Source of the DNA: Pseudodesulfovibrio alkaliphilus
GTDB taxonomy: Bacteria; Desulfobacterota; Desulfovibrionia; Desulfovibrionales; Desulfovibrionaceae
Direction of reading: 5' to 3'
NCBI RefSeq assembly: GCF_009729555.1
Contig: NZ_WODC01000008.1
Location: forward strand, 1 to 64,000
DNA length: 64,000 bases
Below are positions 28,750 to 39,092 of this stretch, in pieces. The first letter of the stretch is position 1; each line of letters opens with the position of its first letter. The notes under the pieces were generated by a model. That model saw only the letters and a list, made by a program, of their open reading frames with translations. It did not search any database and had not been told where the DNA came from. The translations under genes and the position numbers were made by a program.

Positions 28750-29280
28750 TTGAACGCACCGCGTCGAGACAGGATACCGCTTCGACAGCGCAAGGCCGAC
28801 TGGTGGACCGGGGCCAAGCGCTGGAGCCGATTGTGGTACCTGCGCCTGATGCGTCAGAATTCCTCGCCGCGCAATCTTGCGGCGGCTATGGCCCTTGGCA
28901 TGTTCATCGGGGCCATGCCCATCATGCCCTTTCAATCGGTGGTGGTAGTGGCCCTGGCTTTTGCCTTTCGGGTCAACAAGCTGGCCGCGTGGCTGGCCAC
29001 CTGTTATTCCAACGCGGCTACCATGGTCCCGTTTTACTATTTTCTTTTCAAGGTGGGCCGGGCTGTCACCGGGGTTGAAGGCGTGACCTTCGACGCTTCC
29101 AAGCTGGAGATGGAGCAGCTCATCAGCGCAGGCTGGGACCTGTTTCTGGTCATGTTCGCCGGGGGGCTGGCGGTAGGGATTCCCGCTACTGTGGCCACCT
29201 ATTTCCTGTCCCTTTTCATCATCAGACGCTATCGCCAGCGTCGGGCCATCCGGCTGCTGCGCAAGAAGACCCTGGGTTGA
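28750..29280 (+). CDS. DUF2062 membrane protein
   Basis: A 176-residue protein with a basic N-terminus and three or four hydrophobic segments, among them NLAAAMALGMFIGAMPIMPFQSVVVVALAFAFRVNK, the conserved core of DUF2062. It begins at a TTG three bases after the EF-G stop. Function is unknown; some family members are fused to glycosyltransferases, suggesting envelope work. Confidence 0.85.
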   Translation: MNAPRRDRIPLRQRKADWWTGAKRWSRLWYLRLMRQNSSPRNLAAAMALGMFIGAMPIMPFQSVVVVALAFAFRVNKLAAWLATCYSNAATMVPFYYFLFKVGRAVTGVEGVTFDASKLEMEQLISAGWDLFLVMFAGGLAVGIPATVATYFLSLFIIRRYRQRRAIRLLRKKTLG

Positions 29281-29300
29281 TCCCCTGGTCTTCTTTGCGT
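29263..29300 (+). terminator. Terminator overlapping the end of the DUF2062 gene
   Basis: aagaagacc (29263-29271) pairs with ggtcttctt (29287-29295) across the stop codon, followed by a T-rich stretch. It separates this operon from the chemotaxis locus. Confidence 0.6.
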
Positions 29301-29428
29301 CATTTTACCGTTTTCTCATCCATACAATTGCCTTTTCTTTGGATAGAGCGTACTAATTCGCGGTAATCCATGATATTTGTGAACCTGATCCCGCGCTTTG
29401 AATGCGCCTGACAAACGGAGTGACGTTC

Positions 29429-31486
29429 ATGTCTATCGGTCCACGCAGCATCATTGTTCTTTTGGGATGTGCGGCCATCGCATGTTTTGCCGGTGCCGCC
29501 CTTGTGGGCGGCTGGGCCGCCTTTGGCGGCGCCGCGGCGTTAATCATGCTTCTCTCGGCTGTGGCTGTCTGGCTCGTGGTCAGGGACAATAATCGGCTGC
29601 AAGAGGCGGTCGAGTCTCTGACGGTGGGCGACGAGGATGGCGCGGTTCTGCCTGTGCTTGCCGGACTTGGAGAAGCCTTGGGGGCATTGCGTGGCGAGAA
29701 GGGGCTGCTTGAGACCGCTCTCAAGGCGCTGGGGAATCCGGCGTTTCTGTGCAATCGCGAGGGGCGAATCCTGCTGGTGAACAAGGCGTTGCTCGACATG
29801 CTCGGCAAGCCGTCCGCTCAGGTGGTCGGGTTTCCGGTGGGACAGGCCGTTTACGGCAAGGGCGATTCTCTGACCGAAAAGGCGCTGCGTTCTGCCAAGT
29901 CTGTGGCCGAGGATGCCGAGGTCTCTTTGTGGGATGGCCGTCGGGCGATCCTTAAGTGCTTTGTCTCGCCGCTGCACGATGAGGCCGGGAAATTGACGGG
30001 TGCGGTGACTTCCTTTGTGGACCTGGCCGAGGTGGTCGAGCAGAGGCGCGAGGTGGAGCGCCAGCGCGAACGCATGGCACAGGCGGGTCAGCAGATCAGT
30101 ACCCTGGCAGAGCATGTGGCCTCGGCCACGGAACTGCTTTCGGCCGCTGCCGATGAACAGGCCCAGGGTGCGCAAAAGCAGCGCAATCAAACTTCCTCCG
30201 TGGCCACGGCCATGGAGGAGATGACGGCAACGGTCATTGAAGTGGCCAGAAACGCCAGCGCTACCAGCGATGCGGCGGGAAAGGCCCAGGAGTCGGCCAC
30301 CGAAGGGGCGTCCATGGTCTCCAGGGCCGTGGAGGCGATCAATGAAGTGTCCGAGGCCGCCGGCCAGCTCGGTCACGAGATCGGCGAACTCGACGCCCAG
30401 GCCGGAGAGATCGGCCGCATCATCAGCGTGATCAACGATATCGCGGATCAGACCAACCTTCTGGCACTCAATGCGGCCATTGAGGCGGCGCGAGCGGGCG
30501 AGGCGGGTCGTGGATTCGCCGTGGTGGCCGACGAGGTGCGAAAGCTGGCCGAAAAAACCATGGCAGCCACCAAGGAGGTGGAGGAGGCCATCGGCACTAT
30601 CCAGTCCCGTTCCCGTCATGCCACCGAGGCCATGCGCCGGACCGAGCAACGGGTGGCCGAGAGTACCAGTCTCTCCAATCAGGCAGGCGAAGCCCTGCAA
30701 CACATCATGGGAAGCATCGGCGACATGGTCGGCCGCGTGACCCAGATTGCCACGGCCGCAGAGCAGCAGTCATCCGCAGCCGAGGACATCGGCCGCAGCA
30801 TTGAGGACATTGCCGAGATAGCGGGCGAGGCTGACGAGGCCGCCGGACAGGCCGCGAGCGCCACTCGCGAGCTGGCCGGTCTGGCCCAGGAGCTGCTTGA
30901 GGTGTCCAATGAATTTCGCGATGGAGGCGGCGGGTCCCGGTTGCGCGAGTCCCAGGGACGAATGAAAGGGGTGCTGCCCAAGCTCGCCCAGGCTTTTGTC
31001 CGCAAGAAATACGGCGACAAGGTTTATGACGCTGTGCAAAAGGAGATGGGCAATCCGGTGTTCCTGCCAACAGAGAGCTACCCCGATCAGGCGTTGCTTC
31101 AGATGGCCGAAACCGCCGCCGCCGCAGCAGCCATTACCGTGCGCGATTTCTTCATTGAGTTCGGTAAGTATTCCATCAAGCGGTTTCATGAGATGTACCC
31201 GCGCCATTTCAAGAAGGAGTCCCTCAAGGAATTCTATCTGCGCATGAATGACATCCATGCCCAATTGACCAAGGACCAGCCGGGCATCAAGCCTCCCGTG
31301 TTCACATATGAAGACAAGGGGGAGGAATTGTTTATGAACTACAAGTCGAGCCGGGGGCTGTTCGACTATTTCGAGGGCATCCTGCTTGGGGCGGCCGAGT
31401 TCAAGGGGGAGAAGGTCACAGTCAGGGTCAAACCCTTTGACGAGACTTCGGCCCGGGCCGAAATCGTCTTTCAGAGCAAGGGATAA
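29429..31486 (+). CDS. Methyl-accepting chemotaxis protein with PAS domain and C-terminal haem-binding H-NOX domain
   Basis: A 685-residue receptor. Two hydrophobic segments (about 7-27 and 33-52) anchor it. A PAS-like domain spans about 95-200 and no HAMP is obvious. The signalling hairpin runs about 225-495, with [41 protein letters not shown] in pieces at 338-378. Residues 512-685 form an H-NOX domain: [12 protein letters not shown] at its start, proximal haem ligand His610 in [10 protein letters not shown], and the haem-propionate motif Tyr638-X-Ser640-X-Arg642. Tyr647 matches the distal tyrosine that lets Thermoanaerobacter H-NOX hold oxygen. GGAG lies eight bases before the ATG. cheA and cheB follow. 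Likely a gas (O2 or NO) sensor for taxis; the ligand is inferred. Confidence 0.93.
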   Translation: MSIGPRSIIVLLGCAAIACFAGAALVGGWAAFGGAAALIMLLSAVAVWLVVRDNNRLQEAVESLTVGDEDGAVLPVLAGLGEALGALRGEKGLLETALKALGNPAFLCNREGRILLVNKALLDMLGKPSAQVVGFPVGQAVYGKGDSLTEKALRSAKSVAEDAEVSLWDGRRAILKCFVSPLHDEAGKLTGAVTSFVDLAEVVEQRREVERQRERMAQAGQQISTLAEHVASATELLSAAADEQAQGAQKQRNQTSSVATAMEEMTATVIEVARNASATSDAAGKAQESATEGASMVSRAVEAINEVSEAAGQLGHEIGELDAQAGEIGRIISVINDIADQTNLLALNAAIEAARAGEAGRGFAVVADEVRKLAEKTMAATKEVEEAIGTIQSRSRHATEAMRRTEQRVAESTSLSNQAGEALQHIMGSIGDMVGRVTQIATAAEQQSSAAEDIGRSIEDIAEIAGEADEAAGQAASATRELAGLAQELLEVSNEFRDGGGGSRLRESQGRMKGVLPKLAQAFVRKKYGDKVYDAVQKEMGNPVFLPTESYPDQALLQMAETAAAAAAITVRDFFIEFGKYSIKRFHEMYPRHFKKESLKEFYLRMNDIHAQLTKDQPGIKPPVFTYEDKGEELFMNYKSSRGLFDYFEGILLGAAEFKGEKVTVRVKPFDETSARAEIVFQSKG

Positions 31487-31629
31487 GACGCCAGAATTTC
31501 GTGGCGAACGCATTTTATAATGGGCTTTGGTCAATGCTTCCTGTGATACTGCAAGCAGGGGTGGGCGCATCGGTCCGGCGCTTTTGCCTCGGATGAGTGT
31601 ACAGCGACGATTCTTGAGGAGCGAGACGT

Positions 31630-33795
31630 ATGTCCGATGATCTCAACAGGCAGATATTCAAGGAAGAGGCCTACGACCTTTTGGGTGAACTGGAGGGAGC
31701 GCTGCTCGAACTTGAGGAGTCCCCGGACGATATGGACACGGTCAATCAGATATTCCGTGCCCTGCATACCATCAAGGGATCCGGGTCCATGTTCGGGTTC
31801 GAGGAGATCGCAGCTTTCACCCATGAGGTGGAGTCCGCCTTTGACATGGTTCGCAACAATGCCCTTGAGGTGACCCCTGAGCTGTGCGGCTTGGCCTTGC
31901 GCTCTCGCGACCACATCAAGCGCATGCTTGGCGCGGCCGAAGGGGAGGAGGTGGACCCCGCAGAGCACCGGGCCATTCTCGATGGCCTCAAGGAACTGGC
32001 TTCGGGCGAGCCCGCATCGCCGGAAGTCGGGGAGCAGACGCCTGCGGGGACCGAAGAGGCCGGGGTGACCGCTGCCGAGTCGGTTTCTTCACAGGGTCGC
32101 CGCCTGTATCGCATCGGTCTGACGCCCCGCACGGGCGAGGAGCCGGACGAGACCCGATTGGAGTCGCTCTTTCTGGAGCTTGCCGGGGTGGGGGAGTTCC
32201 GCATCCTCGGGCGGCCAGTGGAGACCGTGTTTGGCGGATGGGAGCTTGGGTTGACCACAGATATCGACGCCGACAGTGTGCGCGATATATTCTTTTTCGC
32301 GGATGCGGACCTTGATGTGGAAATTCTGGACGAGCAGGGTGCCCCTGTGCCGGTTACGGGCGCTCCCGAGGCTCCTTGCGCCGTACTGAAGCCGGTCGAC
32401 GGCATGGCGGACGACGCCGTGTGCGAGGACGAGGACGCCGGGCCGCCCAGGCTCGGGGAGATTCTTGTCAAGTGCGGCGATGTGACCGAGGCGGACATTC
32501 AGGAGGCCCTCAAGAAGCAGAAGCCCCTGGGTCAGATTCTGGCCGAGGAAGGCAAGGTGCCTCCCGAGAAGGTTGAGATGGCCGTGCGGCGGCAGGCTGA
32601 GGCCAAGGAGCTTGATGCCAGCCGCAAGCAGCAGGAAGCCCTCTCCAGCATCAGAGTGGCGGCTGACAAGCTGGACTATCTGGTGGACCTTGTGGGCGAG
32701 TTGGTTATTGTCCAGGCCCAGATCACCCAGGTGGTCAGTGAACGCAGCGACCCTGTCATGACCGCTCTGGCCGAGGAACTGGAACGTCTAAGCGACGAGT
32801 TGCGTGATTCCACCTTGGGCATCCGCATGCTGCCCATCGGCACCTCGTTCAGCAAGTTCCGCCGTCTGGTACGTGACCTCTCGGCCAATCTGGGCAAGGA
32901 AATCGTTTTGACCACCGTGGGGGCGGACACCGAACTGGACAAGACCGTCATCGAACGACTGGGCGATCCTTTGGTTCATCTGTTGAGAAACAGCATAGAC
33001 CACGGCCTGGAGCCACCCGAGGAACGCCGGATGCACGGCAAGCCGCCTCACGGGACCATCCACCTCTCGGCCGAACACTCCGGCGGCGAGGTGCTCATCC
33101 GCATCAATGACGACGGCAGGGGCATGGACCCCACGGTTCTCAGGGAAAAGGGCATTGAGCGGGGGCTCATCGCGGCCGATGCCGAACTGTCCAAGAAGGA
33201 TCTGCTCAAGCTTATCTTCGAGCCCGGGTTCTCGACGGCCAAGGCGATCACCAACGTCTCGGGACGGGGGGTGGGAATGGATGTGGTCAAACGGGCCATT
33301 GATTCCCTGCGTGGCGCCATCGACATCGACTCCACCCTGGGCAAGGGGACATCCATTACCATTCGTTTGCCCCTGACCCTGGCCATCATCGACGGACTCC
33401 AGGTGCGGGTCAGCGACGAATATTACGTCATTCCGCTTTCCCTGGTGGAGGAGTGCGTGGAGCTGTCCGCCAGCGACATGGATGAAAATTCCAGGCAGCG
33501 CATCCTGCACCTGCGCGGTGAAATAGTACCTTATATCCATCTGCGTGAGTGGTTCGCCGTGGACGGAGAGAGCCCGCCCATAGAGCAGATCGTCATCACC
33601 GGCGTGGAAGGGAGCCGAGTGGGGATCGTGGTGGACACGGTCATCGGCGAGCATCAGACAGTCATCAAGAGCTTAAGCCGCGTCTATAAGGATGTTGAGG
33701 GCATCTCGGGGGCCACCATCAAGGGGGACGGCTCCATTGCGCTCATCCTGGACATTCCGAGTCTGGTCCGGCGGATCATTGCCGAGTCCGACTGA
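31630..33795 (+). CDS. cheA: Chemotaxis histidine kinase CheA with extra central domains
   Basis: A 721-residue kinase. The HPt domain carries the phosphorylated His46 ([14 protein letters not shown]). Next comes a domain of about 157-240 ([10 protein letters not shown]...[15 protein letters not shown]) seen in some CheA proteins in place of a typical P2. Residues of about 273-325 hold a repeated [20 protein letters not shown] / [20 protein letters not shown] pattern like the N-domain of GspE ATPases. The dimerisation, ATPase ([11 protein letters not shown]-box, [17 protein letters not shown]) and CheW-like parts complete it. GAGGAGCGA precedes the ATG. Probably driven by the adjacent receptor and others. 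Confidence 0.95.
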   Translation: MSDDLNRQIFKEEAYDLLGELEGALLELEESPDDMDTVNQIFRALHTIKGSGSMFGFEEIAAFTHEVESAFDMVRNNALEVTPELCGLALRSRDHIKRMLGAAEGEEVDPAEHRAILDGLKELASGEPASPEVGEQTPAGTEEAGVTAAESVSSQGRRLYRIGLTPRTGEEPDETRLESLFLELAGVGEFRILGRPVETVFGGWELGLTTDIDADSVRDIFFFADADLDVEILDEQGAPVPVTGAPEAPCAVLKPVDGMADDAVCEDEDAGPPRLGEILVKCGDVTEADIQEALKKQKPLGQILAEEGKVPPEKVEMAVRRQAEAKELDASRKQQEALSSIRVAADKLDYLVDLVGELVIVQAQITQVVSERSDPVMTALAEELERLSDELRDSTLGIRMLPIGTSFSKFRRLVRDLSANLGKEIVLTTVGADTELDKTVIERLGDPLVHLLRNSIDHGLEPPEERRMHGKPPHGTIHLSAEHSGGEVLIRINDDGRGMDPTVLREKGIERGLIAADAELSKKDLLKLIFEPGFSTAKAITNVSGRGVGMDVVKRAIDSLRGAIDIDSTLGKGTSITIRLPLTLAIIDGLQVRVSDEYYVIPLSLVEECVELSASDMDENSRQRILHLRGEIVPYIHLREWFAVDGESPPIEQIVITGVEGSRVGIVVDTVIGEHQTVIKSLSRVYKDVEGISGATIKGDGSIALILDIPSLVRRIIAESD

Positions 33796-33826
33796 GGGGC
33801 GGCAGTCATTCCTGGGGGGTGTGCGC

Positions 33827-34897
33827 ATGGCAAAGAAGATTCGTGTTCTTATCGTTGATGACTCCGCCGTGGTCCGCAAGACCCTGGAGGACATCCTTTC
33901 CTCGGATCCGGGGATCGAGGTTATAGGGACGGCCGTTGATCCCTATGTAGCGGCGCAGCGTCTCAAGAACGAGGTGCCCGATGTCATCACTCTGGATATC
34001 GAGATGCCGCGCATGGACGGGTTGACTTTCCTGCAAAAGCTCATGAAGCAGCATCCCATTCCGGTGGTCATCTGTTCCTCGGTGGCAGAGCAGGGGACGA
34101 GCAATGCGCTCAAGGCCCTGGAATACGGCGCGGTGGAGATTATTACCAAGCCAAGGGTGGGGACCAAGAAGTTCCTTGAAGAATCGAGTATTTTGCTTAT
34201 CGATAAGGTCAAGGCCGCAGCTATTGCCCGGCCAAGGAAGTTCAAGGCAGAGGCCCATCCCATCAAGATCAGCCCCAAGCTCAATGCCGATGCAGTATTG
34301 CCCATGACACGACCGCAAGCCCTGACCACCACCGAAAAAATCTGCCTTGTGGGTGCGTCCACCGGGGGCACCGAGGCGCTTCGCGTCTTTCTTGAGTCCC
34401 AGCCTCTGGGGTGTCCGCCCATCGCCATCGTCCAGCACATGCCCGAGCACTTCACTGCCGCCTTTGCCAAGCGGCTGAATGCCATCTGCCCCATCACGGT
34501 CAAGGAGGCAGCGGACGGCGATCCCATGCTGCGCGGTCAGGCTCTCATCGCGCCGGGCAACATGCACATGCTGCTCAAGCGCAGCGGGGCCAGATATTAT
34601 GTGGAGGTGAAATCCGGGCCGCTTGTCTCGCGTCACCGGCCTTCGGTGGACGTGCTGTTTCGATCCGGCGCACAATACGGCGGGGCCAATGTTGTGGCCG
34701 CCATCATGACCGGCATGGGCGACGACGGTGCCAAGGGCATGAAGGAGCTTTACGACGCCGGAGCGTTCACCATCGCCCAGAATGAGGCCACCTGCGTGGT
34801 GTTCGGTATGCCCCAGGAAGCCATCAAGCTCGGAGGGGTTCACAAGGTGCTGCCCTTGCAGGGCATTGCGGCCGAGATAGTTCGCGTCTGCGGTTAG
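33827..34897 (+). CDS. cheB: Chemotaxis response regulator methylesterase CheB
   Basis: A 356-residue enzyme with an N-terminal receiver (VLIVDDS; phospho-acceptor Asp57 in [11 protein letters not shown]) and a C-terminal methylesterase: Ser in [12 protein letters not shown], His in IVQHMPEHF, Asp in [12 protein letters not shown]. It removes methyl groups from receptors during adaptation after CheA phosphorylates it. It begins 31 bases after cheA. cheR, cheW and cheY are not present here, so this is part of a larger, split system. Its end overlaps the convergent DUF190 gene by four bases. Confidence 0.95.
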   Translation: MAKKIRVLIVDDSAVVRKTLEDILSSDPGIEVIGTAVDPYVAAQRLKNEVPDVITLDIEMPRMDGLTFLQKLMKQHPIPVVICSSVAEQGTSNALKALEYGAVEIITKPRVGTKKFLEESSILLIDKVKAAAIARPRKFKAEAHPIKISPKLNADAVLPMTRPQALTTTEKICLVGASTGGTEALRVFLESQPLGCPPIAIVQHMPEHFTAAFAKRLNAICPITVKEAADGDPMLRGQALIAPGNMHMLLKRSGARYYVEVKSGPLVSRHRPSVDVLFRSGAQYGGANVVAAIMTGMGDDGAKGMKELYDAGAFTIAQNEATCVVFGMPQEAIKLGGVHKVLPLQGIAAEIVRVCG

Positions 34898-35247
34898 CCT
34901 TGCCGATCCACCTTGGCGCTGTGACGATAGGCCACCACCCGGACGGGTTCAGTGGTGATCATCCCCTCGCTCATTATGGTGTCCAGAGCGTCCATGAGCG
35001 GGGCCAGTCGATCCGGGTGATCGACGATCTCCACCACCACGGGCAGGTCCTCGGAAAGACGCAGTATCCTGGCCGTGTGGATGCGGCTGTTGGCCCCAAA
35101 ACCGCTCAAGCCGCGAAAAACCGTGGCCCCGGCCAGTCCCATGGCCCTTGCGCGTTCCACGATGACCTCGGCCAGCGACCGTCCCTGATGCGTGTCGTCC
35201 TCGCCGATGTAGATGCGGATGCGTTCGGCCTGTTCCAGCAGTTGCAT
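34894..35247 (-). CDS. DUF190 PII-like protein
   Basis: A 117-residue protein of the DUF190 family, which has a PII-like ferredoxin fold: [49 protein letters not shown] is its hallmark opening. It lies 17 bases downstream of crcB on the same strand. DUF190 genes often sit with crcB and may bind a nucleotide to regulate the fluoride channel; that role is inferred. Confidence 0.9.
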   Translation of the reverse strand: MQLLEQAERIRIYIGEDDTHQGRSLAEVIVERARAMGLAGATVFRGLSGFGANSRIHTARILRLSEDLPVVVEIVDHPDRLAPLMDALDTIMSEGMITTEPVRVVAYRHSAKVDRQG

Positions 35248-35264
35248 GGTGTTCTCCTTTGGCT

Positions 35265-35642
35265 CTAGAGCAGTCGTCCCAATGCGATGCCTGCAAGCAC
35301 CAGGGCCAGTCCGGCCACGCTCTGGCCAACCACGTTGAGCAGGGCCATGGCGTACTGGCCGATCTTGACCAGCTCGGCGGTCTCGAACATGTAGGTGGAA
35401 AAGGTGGTGAACGCGCCCATGAAGCCCGTCAGGGCGAGAATGCGTACATGGCTTCCGGGCAGCAGGCGGTTTTCAAGATAGCCCCAGACGGCTCCGAAAA
35501 ACAGGCAGCCGATCATGTTGACTGCGAAGGTGCCAAGAGGAAAGGCTGTGCCTGCCAGCCGCTGGGCGACGCCGGAGAGCCAGTAGCGCGACACGGTCCC
35601 GGCCGCGCCGCCAAGGGAGAGATACAGGAGTTTCATCAGCAT
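35265..35642 (-). CDS. crcB: CrcB/Fluc fluoride channel
   Basis: A protein of about 125 residues with four membrane segments. NMIGCLFFG and GFMGAFTTFSTYMFE are the pore motifs of the family, the latter carrying the phenylalanines and threonines that line the fluoride path. Being single, it would work as a dual-topology homodimer that lets fluoride out of the cell. The start is uncertain between 35642 and 35636. No fluoride riboswitch is visible upstream; the region is overlapped by the start of a rightward gene. Confidence 0.92.
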   Translation of the reverse strand: MLMKLLYLSLGGAAGTVSRYWLSGVAQRLAGTAFPLGTFAVNMIGCLFFGAVWGYLENRLLPGSHVRILALTGFMGAFTTFSTYMFETAELVKIGQYAMALLNVVGQSVAGLALVLAGIALGRLL

Positions 35643-35686
35643 GGTGTCACCGTGGCGGACCATAACAGGAGGGGAGGGGAAAGCCA

Positions 35687-36286
35687 ATGCCCTTGGAACG
35701 GGAACTGAAGTACGCAGACGTTGATCTGGTGGCACTGCGACGGGCTTTGTCCGCTGGCGGGGGTGATTCCGGCGGCGGACGTTACTTCGAGTCCAACCTG
35801 GTCTTTGACGGCCCGGGGAGGCCGCTGCGGTCGTCCGGTGTGCTGTTGCGTCTCCGGCTGCGCCAGGGCCAGGCCGTGCTCACGGTCAAGCGTCCGCCAG
35901 CCGTGGCAGAGGCTTCGGCGCTCAAGGTGTTCGAGGAGTTGGAGACCACGGTGGGTGATTTTTCGGTTATGCGTCAGGCTCTTGAGGCTGTCGGCTTCGA
36001 GGCGGCCTTTGCCTATGAAAAGGTGCGGGAGAAATGGCTCTTTGCGGGCTGTACCGTCTGCCTGGACCACCTTCCCTTTGGCGATTTTGTCGAGATAGAA
36101 GGCGATGAAATGTCGGTGCCCCGATGCGCCGAAGCCCTGGGGCTTGATCCGGCAACCGCGACCAGGGCCACCTATCATGCCCTGAACCTGGAGCGCCAGG
36201 GGGACGATGGCGGGGAGTCGGACGAGAATTTCGTCTTTTCGTCGGAGGAGAGGGCCAAGTTGCTGGCGGAAATCGACAGAGAATGA
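35687..36286 (+). CDS. CYTH-domain protein (class IV adenylate cyclase / triphosphate hydrolase superfamily)
   Basis: A 199-residue protein. It opens with the ERELKYA form of the ExExK signature, and shows further strands typical of the triphosphate tunnel fold: VLLRLRLRQGQAVLTVKRP, VREKWLFAGCTVCLDHLPFGDFVEIEGDE. Members make cAMP, or hydrolyse thiamine triphosphate or inorganic triphosphate; the sequence alone does not choose between them. It is divergent from crcB, with start codons 45 bases apart. Confidence 0.85.
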   Translation: MPLERELKYADVDLVALRRALSAGGGDSGGGRYFESNLVFDGPGRPLRSSGVLLRLRLRQGQAVLTVKRPPAVAEASALKVFEELETTVGDFSVMRQALEAVGFEAAFAYEKVREKWLFAGCTVCLDHLPFGDFVEIEGDEMSVPRCAEALGLDPATATRATYHALNLERQGDDGGESDENFVFSSEERAKLLAEIDRE

Positions 36287-36296
36287 GTTTCGTCCC

Positions 36297-36325
36297 TCGA
36301 CAGGCGGGGCAAAGGAATTTATATT
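36297..36325 (+). promoter_or_regulatory. Sigma70 promoter for clpS-clpA-aat
   Basis: TCGACA at 36297-36302 and TATATT at 36320-36325, 17 bp apart, each one mismatch from consensus, 40 bases upstream of clpS. Confidence 0.6.
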
Positions 36326-36364
36326 GGACCTTGAAGAAAACCGAGGAATGGCGGAGAGCGACTC

Positions 36365-36679
36365 ATGAGCGACCCCCTTGCAGGCGACCAGGCCACGCCC
36401 GGACTCCGTGACGAGCGTGAAGTCAGGGAGCCGCGGAAGTACAAGGTTCTTTTGCATAACGACGACTACACGACCATGGATTTCGTGGTGGAGGTACTGG
36501 TGCGCGTGTTTCACAAGAACGAGGCCCAGGCCACGGCCATCATGCTGGCCGTCCACAATCAGGGCTTCGGCGTTTGTGGCACATATACCGCCGAAGTGGC
36601 GGAAACCAAGGTGGACATGGTCCACAGGCTGGCCAGAAGCGCGGGTTTTCCCCTCAAGTGCAGCATGGAAGGTGAATAG
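36365..36679 (+). CDS. clpS: ClpS, N-degron adaptor for ClpA
   Basis: A 104-residue adaptor with a flexible N-terminus and the core YKVLLHNDDYTTMDFVVEVLVRVFHKN, whose HNDDYT segment shapes the pocket for N-terminal Leu, Phe, Tyr or Trp. It delivers such proteins to ClpAP. It lies two bases before clpA; aat, which adds the destabilising Leu or Phe, follows. Confidence 0.96.
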   Translation: MSDPLAGDQATPGLRDEREVREPRKYKVLLHNDDYTTMDFVVEVLVRVFHKNEAQATAIMLAVHNQGFGVCGTYTAEVAETKVDMVHRLARSAGFPLKCSMEGE

Positions 36680-36681
36680 CG

Positions 36682-39042
36682 ATGACGATGCTGAGCAAGG
36701 AACTCGAAAGCGCATTGACGGCAGCGGTCAACGAGGTCAGGCGGCGCAATCATGAATTCCTGACCCTGGAGCATCTGCTCTTTGCCATCGCCTCCGGCGA
36801 GCAGGGAGAGGAGATTCTTGAGGCCTGCGGTGCCGAGATGGACAGACTGCGCGACCAGTTGGGAAGGTTTTTCGCGGAAAACATGGAAGCCCTGCCCGCG
36901 AACACCGAGACCGAGGTTATCCAGACCCTGGGCGTCCGCCGTGTTCTTCAACGCGCCGTGTGGCAGAAAAAAGCCTCGGGAAAGAGCGTGGTCGAGGTGG
37001 GGGATGTGCTGGCCGCCATGTTCGATGAAGAGGACTCCTACGCGGTCTATTTTCTGCGCACACACGACGTGTCGCGCCTGGACATCCTTGAGTTCATTTC
37101 TCACGGTATGTCCACGGGCGAGGAGTGGGGCAACCTTGGAGGCGAGCGGCGCGAAGTCCGCCCCGAGCCCACGGACGGCAAGCGGGGCGACAAGAAGAGC
37201 CCCCTTGAGGAATACACGGTCAATCTTACCGAGCGGGCGGCCCAGGGACTCATTGATCCGCTCATCGGCCGGGCAGCCGAGCTTGAGCGTACGGTTCAGG
37301 TGCTTTCACGCAGACGCAAGAACAATCCTATCTTCGTGGGCGACCCTGGCGTCGGCAAGACGGCCATGGCCGAGGGGCTGGCTCTGATGATCGTCGAGGG
37401 CCAGGTTCCGGGGGATTTCCTTGAGTCCGAGGTCTATGCCCTGGACATGGGCTCGCTCCTGGCGGGAACCAAATATCGCGGCGATTTCGAGGCCCGGCTC
37501 AAGAGTGTCCTTGCCCAGCTCAAGGCAACCAGGGGAGCCATTCTTTTCGTGGACGAGATCCACACCATCGTGGGTGCGGGCTCGGTCAGCGGTGGGAGCA
37601 TGGATGCCTCCAATATTCTCAAGCCCTTGCTCCAGTCGGGCGAGATCCGTTGTATCGGTTCCACCACTTTCGAGGAATACAAGAACCATTTCGAGAAGGA
37701 CCGCGCCCTGTCGCGCCGGTTCCAGAAGATCGAGATCGCCGAGCCGAGCGTGGACGAGACCATCGCCATCCTCAAGGGGCTCAAGTCCCACTATGAGAAG
37801 TTTCACGGTGTCAGCTACACCCACTTCTCTCTCAAGGCCGCGGCCGAATTGTCCGACCGCTACATCACTGACAGGCATCTGCCGGACAAGGCCATTGATG
37901 TCATGGACGAGGCGGGTGCCCTCTACAAGCTCTCCGCACGCTCGCGCAAAGGCGACCGTATCAAGGTGGCGGACATCGAAAAGGTCGTGGCCCGCATGGC
38001 CAGAATTCCGGCCCGCAGGCTGACCGTGTCCGACCGCTCACGGCTCCAGCACCTTGAGGACGACCTCAAATCCGTGGTCTTCGGTCAGGATGAGGCTGTT
38101 CGTGCCCTGGCCAAATCCATCAAGCGTTCCAGGGCGGGTATGCGTCAGATGGGCCGTCCCGTGGGCAGCTTCCTGCTCACCGGCCCCACGGGAGTGGGCA
38201 AGACCGAGCTGGCCCGCCAACTGGCCAAGGTGCTCGGCATCGGGTTTCTGCGCTTCGACATGAGTGAATACATGGAAAAACATGCCGTGGCCCGGCTCAT
38301 CGGTGCGCCTCCCGGCTATGTGGGCTTCGACCAGGGCGGCCTGCTCACCGAGGGTGTGCGCAAGAAGCCCCACTGCGTGGTGCTTTTCGATGAGATCGAG
38401 AAGGCGCACCCGGATGTCTTCAACATCCTGCTCCAGGTCATGGACTACGCCACCCTGACCGACAACAACGGGCGCAAGGCCGACTTCCGCCACGTCATCC
38501 TGCTGATGACCTCAAACGCGGGCGCACGCGAACTCTCCAAGGGGGCCATCGGCTTCCAGCGCGACAAGGATTCCGACCGCAAGGGCGGGGCCATGAAGGC
38601 TCTGGAAAGACTCTTCAGCCCCGAGTTCCGCAATCGGCTCGACTCCATCGTGGCCTTTACGTCACTGGAACAACCGATCATGGAGCAGATCGTGGACAAG
38701 TTCCTCAAGGAACTCAACGACCAGTTGCAGGATAGGCGCGTGGTGATCACCCTGACGCCCGAGGCCCGCGCCCGGCTGGCCGAGATGGGACACGACCCGA
38801 ACATGGGCGCACGGCCCATGGGGCGTGTCATTCAGACAGAAATCAAGGATGTCATCGCCGACGAGCTGCTTTTTGGCGAGTTGTCCAAGGGCGGGGTGGT
38901 CACGGTGTCCCTGGCGGGCAAGGCCGTCAAGCCTGCAAAGACCGGCAAGTCCCTCAAGCCCGTGTCCGGATCGGGGCGCGATGGGACTGGTGAATTCGCC
39001 TTCGCCTATGAGCCGGTCGGGGGGGCGGCAGTAGCCCGGTGA
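36682..39042 (+). CDS. clpA: ClpA, ATP-dependent unfoldase of ClpAP
   Basis: A 786-residue AAA+ protein with an N-terminal double Clp repeat (the ClpS-binding domain), and two ATPase modules: Walker A GDPGVGKT near residue 220 and GPTGVGKT near 500, each with Walker B ([18 protein letters not shown]). It lacks the middle coiled coil of ClpB, so it is a protease partner not a disaggregase. Its C-terminal tail is Lys/Gly-rich. It lies in the clpS-clpA-aat unit and would pair with ClpP of the 6.8 kb locus. Confidence 0.96.
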   Translation: MTMLSKELESALTAAVNEVRRRNHEFLTLEHLLFAIASGEQGEEILEACGAEMDRLRDQLGRFFAENMEALPANTETEVIQTLGVRRVLQRAVWQKKASGKSVVEVGDVLAAMFDEEDSYAVYFLRTHDVSRLDILEFISHGMSTGEEWGNLGGERREVRPEPTDGKRGDKKSPLEEYTVNLTERAAQGLIDPLIGRAAELERTVQVLSRRRKNNPIFVGDPGVGKTAMAEGLALMIVEGQVPGDFLESEVYALDMGSLLAGTKYRGDFEARLKSVLAQLKATRGAILFVDEIHTIVGAGSVSGGSMDASNILKPLLQSGEIRCIGSTTFEEYKNHFEKDRALSRRFQKIEIAEPSVDETIAILKGLKSHYEKFHGVSYTHFSLKAAAELSDRYITDRHLPDKAIDVMDEAGALYKLSARSRKGDRIKVADIEKVVARMARIPARRLTVSDRSRLQHLEDDLKSVVFGQDEAVRALAKSIKRSRAGMRQMGRPVGSFLLTGPTGVGKTELARQLAKVLGIGFLRFDMSEYMEKHAVARLIGAPPGYVGFDQGGLLTEGVRKKPHCVVLFDEIEKAHPDVFNILLQVMDYATLTDNNGRKADFRHVILLMTSNAGARELSKGAIGFQRDKDSDRKGGAMKALERLFSPEFRNRLDSIVAFTSLEQPIMEQIVDKFLKELNDQLQDRRVVITLTPEARARLAEMGHDPNMGARPMGRVIQTEIKDVIADELLFGELSKGGVVTVSLAGKAVKPAKTGKSLKPVSGSGRDGTGEFAFAYEPVGGAAVAR

Positions 39043-39092
39043 TACGAACGCTCCGCCGAGCGGCGGATGCCGTCTGCGGCGCTTGAGAACCC

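Noticed and set aside
35643-35700. Fluoride riboswitch before crcB
   Set aside because: The leader overlaps the start of the CYTH gene and shows no aptamer pseudoknot.
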